This document shows positions 1 through 13,070 of a stretch of 64,000 bases of DNA, piece by piece (position 1 is the first letter of the stretch; each line of letters opens with the position of its first letter). The stretch is from Malurus cyaneus samueli. Its lineage: Eukaryota; Chordata; Aves; Passeriformes; Maluridae. The position numbers were made by a program, and so were the translations under genes. The notes under the pieces were generated by a model. It was not told the origin of the DNA and searched no databases. It worked only from the letters and a program-made list of their open reading frames with translations. The stretch lies in the NCBI GenBank assembly GCA_009741485.1, contig CM019214.1, positions 2,015,402 through 2,079,401 of the forward strand. Direction: 5' to 3'.

Positions 1-3000
1 GAATCAGAGACCATCACTCCATGCTGAACCCCTGTGAGCAGAGAGGGAAGATGCTGCTGATATCTGTTTCTCAGTTGGCTCTTCCAGAATGCATCTGCAT
101 TATTATTTTATCCAGTTGGGACTATGGAATAACATCATCAATCATAAAAAGAAATGAGGAAAATGAAAAACTGGATTATTCCTCTACCAGAATAATCTCT
201 GTTTTGCTTGCAGCATTTATCTCCAAGAGGAATCCCTAAACCTTGTATTGAAAAGCTCCTTCTCCATACTGAGCTTAGTCTATAGATCTTTTGTTTCCTG
301 CTGCTTCCTTGGAGAATGGCACAGTACCTGTTTTGATAAAGACTCCAAGAAATACTGCAAAACTGCCATACCAGGCAAAAGTGAAAGTACTGCAGGTCCA
401 AGATGGAATGATACTTTTGTGCTGAACACTGCAATTGGAACATTAAGCAGCTTTCAGTGACTGCAAACTTCCCTGGATTTTTCAAGCTTGTTTGTGGTAA
501 AAAGTAAAAATTGAGTTTTGGAGAAATGACAAATACTAGACAGATTGTAGTCCTATGCCAGAGTCTGATGATACTCCCCATTTCTGGCTATCAGACATTA
601 ACTTTATTATGAAAAAAAAAAAATTCCTCTGCCTGTATTAAAAAACCAAACCAGACTGAAGTATGTTTCATTTGCACTGAAAGGTTTTTCAATTAGAGTG
701 AAGGACAAGTCATTCATTTGACTTCAACTGAATGAAATGTATCTTCAGTGATGTCATTTGAGGCTAAGACAATTATATATAATTACATTACATCAGACCT
801 TCCTATAGATGAGCTTCTCTTTCCCAAGCATGAACAGAGATGCCAAGAATTCTAGTGAGGCTCCAGAGATTCCAGGAAAGATAAAAAAAAGTAATGAAGT
901 TTAGCCAAAATTCAACAGGATACTCTACAAATAATAAATAATAAACTAGCCCACCCTTCTTACCAGCTCTGGCAAAATGGATATAGAATGAAGACAGTGG
1001 CAGAAGAAGAAGGATTTTTTCTGGCCAAAAAGGCATGTCTGAGGGAAATAACAGAGCTGAAAGAAGGACCATCCAGAGCTAATGGGCAATAAGTCAGTAA
1101 AAGCTGCTTTAAGCTGCTTTTGCAACTCTGAGTTGAAAACCTGTACCAACTAGGTTGTAACCACACAATTCTCTCAGACAGACCATGCTCTGCTGATCCA
1201 GATGCTTTCCTACATATGTCTGTATGTATTTGAGTTCTGAGACAAAATGTTATCAGCTAACTATCTAAAAGGATAGTTATAATATCAAGGAAGAAGGACT
1301 GTGCAAGACTTCAAAAAATCAACTCTGTTATATTCAGCTTCTTTTCTAAGACATGGCCATGTTCTCTTCACTCTTATTCTTTTCCACCAGAATCTGAATT
1401 TAGTTGCAACTTCATATAAATAAAATCAAAATGTGGGGAATATATATGCATGCTATTTGATAAGCTGGTTACATATGCCTCCCCAGAACATACCTGAAAG
1501 ATTTAATCATTACTTTTTGATTACTAAGCACTGAAATGATGAAAAAATAAGTGAAGGTCATAGATTATTTCTGCCACATAAAGAAATAAAAATAGAAGAA
1601 TTAAAAGAGGAAAAAAGCAAGGCCATTCGCAATGAGAGAAATTTTTCTATGACCTACCTACAAGTTACAACCTGAATTTGGATCTTATTCAACTCTGATT
1701 AATTCCAAAATACCCTCAAGGCTGAAAGTTGATCACATAATTTGATTTTTGGTGGCAGAAAACTCAAGGTAGGGTCACCAGAATAAAAACAGTCCAGAGG
1801 ATTCTGTGAAACAAAGAATTCTGTCTAGGTACCACCTACTCAAAGTTAACCTAAATAAATCTATCTGCATCCTTCCTTTTTATATATACAGGACACTCTT
1901 TTAACCCAAACCAGAGAGAAGTGTTCCGCTTGCTCTTAATAGCACAAAGTGCAAAAAAGAAAAACCTAGGAAACCTACTTTTTGTTCTGCTGTCCACTTC
2001 TATTTTTGTTGGCTCCTGAGTTGCTGTGGCTGGAGGTAATTTCTTCCCAACACTCTGAAAAAAAATAATTATTCTTCTTTAAAATTTGCAGGTTCAGTTA
2101 AAAGTTGGACAACATAAAAATAGTGATGGAATTACAAAATATAGAAGTAGAAAAAGGACAGTAAAGAAAAGGAGTCAAATTATAAACTATACTTACATTT
2201 GTTACTGGGGATTAACTTTTTTAAAAAATTATAAAGAATTAATAAAAATGTGATCCTCCAATTTCCCTTTATTAATGTTTACTAACACTTTTAAATTACA
2301 CCTCTTAACACTTCCTGAGTTTCAGAGAAGGCTCACAGAAGTTTCAATGGTAGATTGAATATTAAGCAGTTGATGAACTTACTTAAGGAACAAATGCTAT
2401 TCTGTACCAAAAGTAAAGCTGAAAGAAGCAGCAGGGAGGAACTGCTTTTCATATGAGGAGTATTTATTTCAGCTGCTATAGATCGAATGTGATTTTTATA
2501 TTGACATCTCTTTCTTTTGGCTCTCCTTTTTTGTTTGCTTTTGATTTTTTGTTTTTGAATTGAGGCAGAACAGGATTTAAAGTAGGGAGGAAAAGAAGTT
2601 TTGAGAGTTGTGCACTAGACAGTTATCAATTCCATGTTGGCAGCACTGCAAACTACAAAATGCAATACCCAAAAGAATGCTTAAATTGCAACTGAAATTT
2701 GCAGGTGGAAGCAGAAACATTTGAGCCTCTGGTGAGCTTACAATTCTACTCAGAATCCAGAGTTTGTGAACTGCTGGGGAAGAGAGATCAACAAAACTCT
2801 ACAGAACCTCCCAAATTCTTTGCTGAGGTGGGAATGAGAGATGAGAAGCATTGACTGAAGCTGTGATTAGGGACATAACAGAAACATAGGAGATGACAGA
2901 TAATCTGCAAACTGGGAGAGGGAAAAGCTAAGGAAAGTGTGTGACCTGGTTGGGCTGAAGAAGTTTAAAGTCAAGAAGGATGATGATAAATCTGAGTGAG

Positions 3001-3343
3001 ATCTACCTGCAAAGCAGTGAAAATTGTACTAAAATAGATACAATGAAAATTTTGAAGTTCCCAGGCACTTATACAGATAAAAGTACAAAATGCCTTCAAG
3101 ATGAAAGCAAGACTGGGAAGGCAGCTTCTGGTTCAGCACAGTTGAAGATAGCTGCACATCTCAGTATGTGCTCAGTCATGATCAAACCTTTATTCACATT
3201 TCTGCTTCATGAAATTGTTCAGAAAACGATGAGAGCAGATACTCTTAACTGCTGTTTAGCTCATAAAGATATGCTCACTAAAGGAGTATGAAAGCCCTTC
3301 AATTTAGGGAGATTTTTTTTTTAAGATTAAATTGCTATACAAG
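1..3343. other. AT-rich non-coding DNA, no gene seen
   Basis: No exon of a recognisable protein, RNA gene or clear mobile element was seen on either strand. Open frames are short and have no family resemblance. The stretch is AT-rich like the flank at 54-64 kb and unlike the GC-richer 42-54 kb part. It may be intron or intergenic DNA; I cannot say of which gene. Confidence 0.6.
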
Positions 3344-6300
3344 ACCAATTAATTAAAGGAAATCATTTGGTAATTGCTTTACCATATATGAATTATTGAT
3401 TTTATGCCATGAAACCAAACACCATATAAACCCACAACAAGCTAAAACTTAATCTACAAATCACAACAAAAGAACCATGGACAAAAAGAAAGACACTAGT
3501 GTATCCTAGTGGAAAATCCATCATGCAAAGTAATTTCCTAATGTATAGAAGCAGATGCAAGGGCAGTGCTTGAAAACGTTAATTCATCTGTTCATTCAGA
3601 ATTAATGCCTGTGCAGGTGGTAAATATTGGGAACCAACTGATTCCTTGTGAGCAGAAAAGGGAATGCTATCCAAACCAGGCTGCTCTTGAACTAGGAGCT
3701 AGAACCATAATTAAAATAACTTTAATGAGGGCTGCACAGAACCCACTCCAGTGAAGAGGGACACCTAAACTTGTAGGACAGGGAGAGGAGAAGACAAGTG
3801 GAACTGCTGTTCTTTAATTGTGAGGGGACTGTACTGTAGGGTTTCTAGGGGTGAAACAAAGATCACTGACAAGAAAAACGATTAAAATTGGTAAGTCATG
3901 CAAATCTTCTTTCAGGTGGATCTGCACTGCCAAGGTGTCTTATTCTTCCTGTAAAATGATCCTAAAGAAGGTTTTCTTTTTTTAATTATAATTTATTAAT
4001 GTTTCCAATTGGGGTACACTTGTATGGAGAGAGTGTTACCACTTTCTGAAAATACCTCAATGAAAATTATATTGTACTCCTTTGTTCATTAGCAATCACC
4101 CAAGATAAAATTTCCTCACTCTAAGAGACATTGAATCCTCTATGATCTGCTAAGTCTGATGGTTCTGCTTTAACAGGCTAAAACCTCAAATATAGCTCAG
4201 ATTTGCGCACTGGGAGACCCAGACCAAGCAGTATTATCACAGCTACCAATTTTTCTGACAAGAAAACAAAAATGGGAGACAGTGACATCTCTAATGTCAG
4301 CCAGAAACTTTCCTGCTGTGTCTCCAGCTGTTCTATGTCACTCAAACATCTCCCACATTTATTAGTGGTGAGGAGAACAAAGCAAGCCAAATTAAATTCT
4401 TGCTGATGTAACACACATCTGCATGACATGGACTTTTCTTCTCAAAACAGTTACTACAGGATATTTTGTTATCTTCTTCGGTTGAAGGCCCAGTGCAATT
4501 CATCAAAAACTCCTTAATTTCTAAAAAAAAAGGAAATATGGGAGCAAAGAACACTCAATAGGTTGAACTGCAAATTTCAATATAATTCCTTCTTCTCCTC
4601 TGTTCTTCCTTTACATAAGAAGAAGGTCCAAGCCCTTCTAGACACAATTATCTATTCTGCAGAATACTAATACACAGCTCCAGTTTTGGTGTTAATATTT
4701 TACCCAATTCACTCCTACCTATCAGGCTCAGTATTCCTAGGAAGCAAGGACATCTTACCCCTTTGGGACACAGGCACAAAACAAGATTTAGGGAGGACTT
4801 TTTGCGAATTTAGACATTCCAGATCTAAAAACAAGATCCTCAACCCTGTCAGCAACCCCTGACATCTCCCAGTATAAAGTGTCTCAGTCCATTGGCCTAA
4901 ATCTATCAAATTGTCAATAGTGTCTGCAATAAAATGACAAACACAGCATGAACCAGAATGCCCCTAACGGCATCTCCCAGCAGTGTCCTGATCACCAGGC
5001 TGCAAAGACAAGTGAGGTTCTGCATTTTCTCTCTAAAGCTGTGTATCTGGAATTCTTGGCTGCAGAATGGTTTCATTGCCAGCAATAACAATAAGGGTAG
5101 GGTATCATCCTGTCCCTTTGTATCTCCACCTGGTGGTACAGAGACACTCCTAAAGACTGTTTCACTTTCCATCTATCCTCCTCCAGCATAAATCTCTTTT
5201 CTGATGGTGGCAGTAAGCCTTGTTCCACTTACATTTCTCTGTAGATATCACTCTGACTTGCTCAGTCCTGTCACACAAAAAACACATGGTAGAAACAGAG
5301 TTTGTGTTTTCTGACTCCAAGCCTAGGATGACTCTCAACACAACAGAATATTATGAACAAAACAGGCAGAATCCCATTCCCACTATTTCTGCAAGGTGAG
5401 AATAATTAGATTATTTAGCTTTCAGACACAAATTCTGCTAATCTCCTGACAAGCGACTCCAAAGATGAAAGGGGATGAAGTGCCCTCTTGCTGCACAAAC
5501 AGCTGATAAAAGCATGAATAATGACCATGATTTGGTGTTCAGATTGTCAGAGGGACGAGACAGATTTAGCAGCAAGCTGCCAGTATTAATGCTTGGGTCA
5601 ATGAAGCCAATGGAAAGACAGTCCATCCCTAAATAACCCGTTCTGTCGGCCTCAGTGGCATTTTGGCACTTCAAATCTGAATCACTGCAGACCACTGTCC
5701 TCTGCTGCTGAATTAACAGTGATTGTAAAAATGGTTGAAGTGGCACACAAAATCAGGTAAATGAGGTCATGGTACAATCGAAACAGTCTCATTTTCTTTC
5801 ATTTATGTATTTTGTCTCAGCTGCAATCCCTGTAACAAAAGGAAGCAGCACAGGAGAAGCAGAAGATGCAATGGACAGCACACAAGTGAGCTTTTCTCAC
5901 CTAAAGGTGCTATGGCCCTTTCCTACGACTACTGACCCCTGATCAGAGGCAGAAAAGTAAACCTGTGACCAAATTTCTTCCATCAGGATATTTTAGAATT
6001 TTACTTCAGGTTTTTCTGTTGTAAACTGACTTGTCAATTTACTTTTGATATTCAGGTTTAGTCTCTCTAGAACATTTCATCTGAAAATTCAAACTGAATT
6101 GTCCCTTGCGCACAGCTAAGTCCATAGAGAAGATTCTGTTATATTTCTTTGCACCAAAGTAAATACTAATCCACAATATAGGCTTCTTGACGAAATAGCT
6201 TCTTTACTCAGGAGTAAAGAAAATAAGGTTTACTCAGCTTTATTATTTATTCTGGAAAGTGTATTGAGGTCTTTATCCTAGACAAAATATCTTGGAACTG

Positions 6301-7618
6301 CTACTTAGACTATGAGTCTATGAAGATATTCTTAAGGACTCCATCAAAGAATTCAAAAAGAGGGGCTGTATGAGCTGGAAACATTAAGCTTAACATAGTT
6401 TGTCAGTTTGAATAGTGAAGATATAACATTGTGCCCTGGTGCTTTATACAGGGAAGGAAAAGACAGTTCCATACCTTGTGAACTTCTGGAATTTCAGAAA
6501 ACCTTCATGACTAGGTCAGAGGAAAAAAACATGTCATGTTTCTCTGACCACACTACTTCCTCTTAACATTCAACTACTATAGTTAGATGTGGTTTATATG
6601 CATAAGAATTTTTTTTAATATATAGGTTTATATGCAAATCCAAGGCCACTATTAGTGAGAATATAACAGATGCATTCAGTGTCTTTACACTCCATTTTGT
6701 AACAGAGAACATTTGTTCACAAAGAAGCAGAAATGGTTATTAAGTCTTCCAGCTCTGGATTAACTGGAGCATAAACAATCTTCTCACTAGTGATGTAAGG
6801 GGGCAGTAAATTATTTTTTTTTTTCCAAATATGCTTCAAATGCTTAAGGAATGCCATCAAGTCATCTATCCATCCTACCTGTTCTGCCTCAAATTCAAAA
6901 ACAAAAAACGAAAAGCAAACAAAAAAGGAGAGCCAAAACAGAAAAACCCCAAAGATTTTTAGATGTCAAAATGCTCTCACTCTGTCAGAAAAAAAAAGAG
7001 AAATGTCCAAGATTTCATTTTTTCCCATGCTACCAACATTCAGCTCCACATAAAGTACTTTCTGTGACAGCATCATCAAGTATTGCTATCCTGAGGTTTC
7101 CCAAAAGGACAGAGTTAACACTTTTCTGAAGGGCCACCACATGGGACTTCAAAGAGGTAACAGGAATTTCAAGAAACACTTACAGAAAAAAACAAAAATT
7201 CTAGAGGCAAAGTGCAACTAAGCACCCACCTATACATTTAAATGCCTCAGTCATCTACAGTAGCTTCTTCCTCTGGAACTACTTCTTCCTCTGTAACTAT
7301 TTTCTTCACAGATTTGCTTTGGTAAAAATACTATCCATGTGTTCCTGAATGACAATTATTTGTATTTTTTTAATACCAGCATTTGCCTGATGCACTCCTG
7401 GATGATACAGGGAGACTTGGCTGTCCAAACTGCACCCATTTCTACTGACACTGTCTCTGAGGATATTCCCACCACAGCACAGGGTAATTTCCTTAAAACT
7501 GGGCTAGGTGAATGAACGGGACAGGAAACAAGTGTTCATTAAGTACTCAGCTAGAACCAGGCTTTGCCAGCACAGGCAAGCAAAATCCTTTCCTTCTCCT
7601 GCTCCCAATTTTCTCTGA
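3344..7618. repeat. Tandem 4.28 kb duplication, copy 1
   Basis: This unit begins ACCAATTAATTAAAGG and ends at TTTTCTCTGA immediately before the single N at 7619. Nearly the same sequence follows at 7626-11902, offset by 4282-4285 bases. Differences seen on reading are scattered single-base changes and a few tiny indels, such as an extra AAT in copy 2 near 7734 and one fewer T near 11,650. No gene is recognised inside: the small open frames recur in both copies but resemble nothing and lack splice or codon evidence. Very low divergence plus an N at the junction favours a false (haplotypic) duplication, but a recent real tandem duplication is possible. Confidence 0.95.
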
Positions 7619-7619
7619 N
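7619..7619. other. Single ambiguous base at duplication junction
   Basis: One N sits exactly between the two copies of the 4.28 kb repeat, after TTCTCTGA and before TACAACACC. A lone N at a repeat boundary is typical of a scaffold or gap-closing join rather than a biological breakpoint. Confidence 0.9.
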
Positions 7620-7625
7620 TACAAC

Positions 7626-10600
7626 ACCAATTAATTAAAGGAAATCATTTGGTAATTGCTTTACCATACATGAATTATTGATTTTATGCCATGAAACCAA
7701 ACACCATATAAACCCATAACAAGCTAAAACTTAATAATCTACAAATCACAACAAAAGAACCATGGACAAAAAGAAAGACACTAGTGTATCCTAGTGGAAA
7801 ATCCATCATGCAAAGTAATTTCCTAATGTATAGAAGCAGATGCAAGGGCAGTGCTTGAAAACGTTAATTCATCTGTTCATTCAGAATTAATGCCTGTGCA
7901 GGTGGTAAATATTGGGAACCAACTGATTCCTTGTGAGCAGAAAAGGGAATGCTATCCAAACCAGGCTGCTCTTGAACTAGGAGCTAGAACCATAATTAAA
8001 ATAACTTTAATGAGGGCTGCACAGAACCCACTCCAGTGAAGAGGGACACCTAAACTTGTAGGACAGGGAGAGGAGAAGACAAGTGGAACTGCTGTTCTTT
8101 AATTGTGAGGGGACTGCACTCTAGGGTTTCTAGGGGTGAAACAAAGATCACTGACAAGAAAAACGATTAAAATTGCTAAGTCATGCAAATCTTCTTTCAG
8201 GTGGATCTGCACTGCCAAGGTGTCTTATTCTTCCTGTGAAATGATCCTAAAGAAGGTTTTCTTTTTTTAATTATAATTTATTAATGTTTCCAATTGGGGT
8301 ACACTTGTATGGAGAGAGTGTTACCACTTTCTGAAAATACCTCAATGAAAATTATATTGTACTCCTTTGTTCATTAGCAATCACCCAAGATAAAATTTCC
8401 TCACTCTAAGAGACATTGAATCCTCTATGATCTGCTAAGTCTGATGGTTCTGCTTTAACAGGCTAAAACCTCAAGTATAGCTCAGATTTGCGCACTGGGA
8501 GACCCAGACCAAGCAGTATTATCACAGCTACCAATTTTTCTGGCAAGAAAACAAAAATGGGAGACAGTGACATCTCTAATGTCAGCCAGAAACTTTCCTG
8601 CTGTGTCTCCAGCTGTTCTATGTCATTCAAACATCTCCCACATTTATTAGTGGTGAGGAGAACAAAGCAAGCCAAATTAAATTCTTGCTGATGTAACACA
8701 CATCTGCATGACATGGACTTTTCTTCTCAAAACAGTTACTACAGGATATTTTGTTATCTTCTTCGGTTGAAGGCCCAGTGCAATTCATCAAAAACTCCTT
8801 AATTTCTAAAAAAAAAGGAAATATGGGAGCAAAGAACACTCAATAGGTTGAACTGCAAATTTCAATATAATTCCTTCTTCTCCTCTGTTCTTCCTTTACA
8901 TAAGAAGAAGGTCCAAGCCCTTCTAGACACAATTATCTATTCTGCAGAATACTGATACACAGCTCCAGTTTTGGTGTTAATATTTTACCCAATTCACTCC
9001 TACCTATCAGGCTCAGTATTCCTAGGAAGCAAGGACATCTTACCCCTTTGGGACACAGGCACAAAACAAGATTTAGGGAGGACTTTTTGCGAATTTAGAC
9101 ATTCCAGATCTAAAAACAAGATCCTCAACCCTGTCAGCAACCCCTGACATCTCCCAGTATAAAGTGTCTCAGTCCATTGGCCTAAATCTATCAAATTGTC
9201 AATAGTGTCTGCAATAAAATGACAAACACAGCATGAACCAGAATGCCCCTAACGGCATCTCCCAGCAGTGTCCTGATCACCAGGCTGCAAAGACAAGTGA
9301 GGTTCTGCATTTTCTCTCTAAAGCTGTGTATCTGGAATTCTTGGCTGCAGAATGGTTTCATTGCCAGCAATAACAATAAGGGTAGGGTATCATCCTGTCC
9401 CTTTGTATCTCCACCTGGTGGTACAGAGACACTCCTAAAGACTGTTTCAGTTTCCATCTATCCTCCTCTACCATAAATCTCTTTTCTGATGGTGGCAGTA
9501 AGCCTTGTTCCACTTACATTTCTCTGTAGATATCACTCTGACTTGCTCAGTCCTGTCACACAAAAAACACATGGTAGAAACAGAGTTTGTGTTTTCTGAC
9601 TCCAAGCCTAGGATGACTCTCAACACAACAGAATATTATGAACAAAACAGGCAGAATCCCATTCCCACTATTTCTGCAAGGTGAGAATAATTAGATTATT
9701 TAGCTTTCAGACACAAATTCTGCTAATCTCCTGACAAGCGACTCCAAAGATGAAAGGGGATGAAGTGCCCTCTTGCTGCACAAACAGCTGATAAAAGCAT
9801 GAATAATGACCATGATTTGGTGTTCAGATTGTCAGAGGGACGAGACAGATTTAGCAGCAAGCTGCCAGTATTAATGCTTGGGTCAATGAAGCCAATGGAA
9901 AGACAGTCCATCCCTAAATAACCCGTTCTGTCGGCCTCAGTGGCATTTTGGCACTTCAAATCTGAATCACTGCAGACCACTGTCCTCTGCTGCTGAATTA
10001 ACAGTGATTGTAAAAATGGTTGAAGTGGCACACAAAATCAGGTAAATGAGGTCATGGTACAATCGAAACAGTCTCATTTTCTTTCATTTATGTATTTTGT
10101 CTCAGCTGCAATCCCTGTAACAAAAGGAAGCAGCACAGGAGAAGCAGAAGATGCAATGGACAGCACACAAGTGAGCTTTTCTCACCTAAAGGTGCTATGG
10201 CCCTTTCCTACGACTACTGACCCCTGATCAGAGGCAGAAAAGTAAACCTGTGACCAAATTTCTTCCATCAGGATATTTTAGAATTTTACTTCAGGTTTTT
10301 CTGTTGTAAACTGACTTGTCAATTTACTTTTGATATTCAGGTTTAGTCTCTCTAGAACATTTCATCTGAAAATTCAAACTGAATTGTCCCTTGCGCACAG
10401 CTAAGTCCATAGAGAAGATTCTGTTATATTTCTTTGCACCAAAGTAAATACTAATCCACAATATAGGCTTCTTGACGAAATAGCTTCTTTACTCAGGAGT
10501 AAAGAAAATAAGGTTTACTCAGCTTTATTATTTATTCTGGAAAGTGTATTGAGGTCTTTATCCTAGACAAAATATCTTGGAACTGCTACTTAGACTATGA

Positions 10601-11902
10601 GTCTATGAAGATATTCTTAAGGACTCCATCAAAGAATTCAAAAAGAGGGGCTGTATGAGCTGGAAACATTAAGCTTAACATAGTTTGTCAGTTTGAATAG
10701 TGAAGATATAACAATGTGCCCTGGTGCTTTATACAGGGAAGGAAAAGACAGTTCCATACCTTGTGAACTTCTGGAATTTCAGAAAACCTTCATGACTAGG
10801 TCAGAGGAAAAAAACATGTCATGTTTCTCTGACCACACTACTTCCTCTTAACATTCAACTACTATAGTTAGATGTGGTTTATATGCATAAGAATTTTTTT
10901 TAATATATAGGTTTATATGCAAATCCAAGGCCACTATTAGTGAGAATATAACAGATGCATTCAGTGTCTTTACACTCCATTTTGTAACAGAGAACATTTG
11001 TTCACAAAGAAGCAGAAATGGTTATTAAGTCTTCCAGCTCTGGATTAACTGGAGCATAAACAATCTTCTCACTAGTGTTGTAAGGGGGCAGTAAATTATT
11101 TTTTTTTTTCCAAATATGCTTCAAATGCTTAAGGAATGCCATCAAGTCATCTATCCATCCTACCTGTTCTGCCTCAAATTCAAAAACAAAAAACGAAAAG
11201 CAAACAAAAAAGGAGAGCCAAAACAGAAAAACCCCAAAGATTTTTAGATGTCAAAATGCTCTCACTCTGTCAGAAAAAAAAAGAGAAATGTCCAAGATTT
11301 CATTTTTTCCCATGCTACCAACATTCAGCTCCACATAAAGTACTTTCTGTGACAGCATCATCAAGTATTGCTATCCTGAGGTTTCCCAAAAGGACAGAGT
11401 TAACACTTTTCTGAAGGGCCACCACATGGGACTTCAAAGAGGTAACAGGAATTTCAAGAAACACTTACAGAAAAAAACAAAAATTCTAGAGGCAAAGTGC
11501 AACTAAGCACCCACCTATACATTTAAATGCCTCAGTCATCTACAGTAGCTTCTTCCTCTGGAACTACTTCTTCCTCTGTAACTATTTTCTTCACAGATTT
11601 GCTTTGGTAAAAATACTATCCATGTGTTCCTGAATGACAATTATTTGTATTTTTTAATACCAGCATTTGCCTGATGCACTCCTGGATGATACAGGGAGAC
11701 TTGGCTGTCCAAACTGCACCCATTTCTACTGACACTGTCTCTGAGGATATTCCCACCACAGCACAGGGTAATTTCCTTAAAACTGGGCTAGGTGAATGAA
11801 CGGGACAGGAAACAAGTGTTCATTAAGTACTCAGCTAGAACCAGGCTTTGCCAGCACAGGCAAGCAAAATCCTTTCCTTCTCCTGCTCCCAATTTTCTCT
11901 GA
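7626..11902. repeat. Tandem 4.28 kb duplication, copy 2
   Basis: Second copy of the unit at 3344-7618, in the same orientation. It continues without a gap into unique sequence at 11,903 (GTGTCAGAACAGAGACAGG), so copy 2 carries the natural right flank and copy 1 the natural left flank. That is the pattern expected when two haplotypes of one locus are placed end to end. Confidence 0.95.
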
Positions 11903-12850
11903 GTGTCAGAACAGAGACAGGACGTCTCAAAATTCACTTGCTGCGAGCGAGAGAAACTGATGCCTTAATGGGCTTACTTAAAACAGAGGCTAGACAAAAT
12001 TAAGAGAATAAAAATCAATTGTATTTATTGAAGGGCTTTCAGGTACATTTAGGGCAGTCACAGCCCACCCAGAGCTACACCCAAAATGGACAATCCGTCA
12101 TGGGTTTTTCATGTTTTACAAGTTTTGTCCATTTGCATATCGGGGATTAATCCTCCAATTACAGCTTCAGGTAATTAAGTCATTTATGCCAAGTTTGCTC
12201 CTCTCAGTTCACTGTTGTTTACATATCTTAGGGTCTGAGACACTGAGGTGTCCCTGTTTGTCAGGCCGAGAGAGGAATTATTCTGTCTTAAAATGGGAGA
12301 ACAGTAGCTTAGCACTGTATATGAAGCCTGGAGTTATACACCAAAGAACTACAGAATTACAGATAATTACAGATGTGCCATTAACTTATCTTCAAGAGAG
12401 AGGAGGGCATTGACCCATATTCCAAAGAACCGCAGAAGGGAAGAAAATAAAAACAGCTTCAGTGTTACCTCCTTCACTCAACAGCTGCAGAAGGAGAAAC
12501 TGAGGCCAGAAAATTTACAGTCGGGGGGTAAGGTACAATTCTGAGTTGCAGCACTGATTTATATCACATTATGTGTGCCAGGTTCATCTGGAGAGCACAG
12601 TGAGCCCCTCACAGAGCGCTTCAGCCATTCCTGCACATCACTGCTTGACCGTGCTCAAACTGTGCAAGGAAAGGTGGCCTAAGTTCTTGTTTGGGATCAA
12701 AACGAGTTCACTTATGAATATTAGAAGTTATTTGTGTAGGTTAAAGTTGAATTGTAACTTGCTGACAGCTTAGCATGAGCAGGCCTTGCTCGAACACTGG
12801 CGCAGGTGAATTGAGCTGTGTTTGTCAGCATGGCTGGCTCAGCACAGGAG
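11903..12850. other. Unassigned non-coding stretch, possibly LTR-like
   Basis: No gene is seen. The stretch starts with TGTCAGAACAGAGACAGG and contains AATAAA-like and TATA-like words, which would be compatible with a degraded LTR. I cannot define two ends, a target-site duplication or an internal region, so the LTR idea is weak. Confidence 0.3.
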
Positions 12851-13070
12851 GAACAGATCAAAATACCCTCAGAGAACAGATCCGAAATACCCTCAGATAA
12901 GGGCAGGGATCATGGAGGGACTTAGGGAACAGATCTGAAATACCCTCAGATAAATCCGGGCTGGGACCATGGAGGGCTTCAGGGGACAGATCCGAAATTC
13001 CCTCAGACAAGGGTCGGGAGGAACAGATCCACAACACCCTCAGATTAGGGCAGGGACCATGGAGGGTCTC
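12851..13070. repeat. Imperfect tandem repeat, ~55 bp unit
   Basis: The phrase GAACAGATCCGAAATACCCT with small changes recurs at about 12,851, 12,874, 12,927, 12,983 and 13,021. It is followed in most units by CAGATAAGGGCAGGGA and CATGGAGGG. The unit is about 53-56 bp, with shortened units at the left edge and near 13,000. The open minus-strand frames across it are consequences of the repeat and not a gene. Confidence 0.85.

Noticed and set aside
11903..12420. A full LTR retrotransposon
   Set aside because: Only a TGTCAG start and generic signals are visible; no matching second LTR, primer-binding site or gag/pol frame was found.
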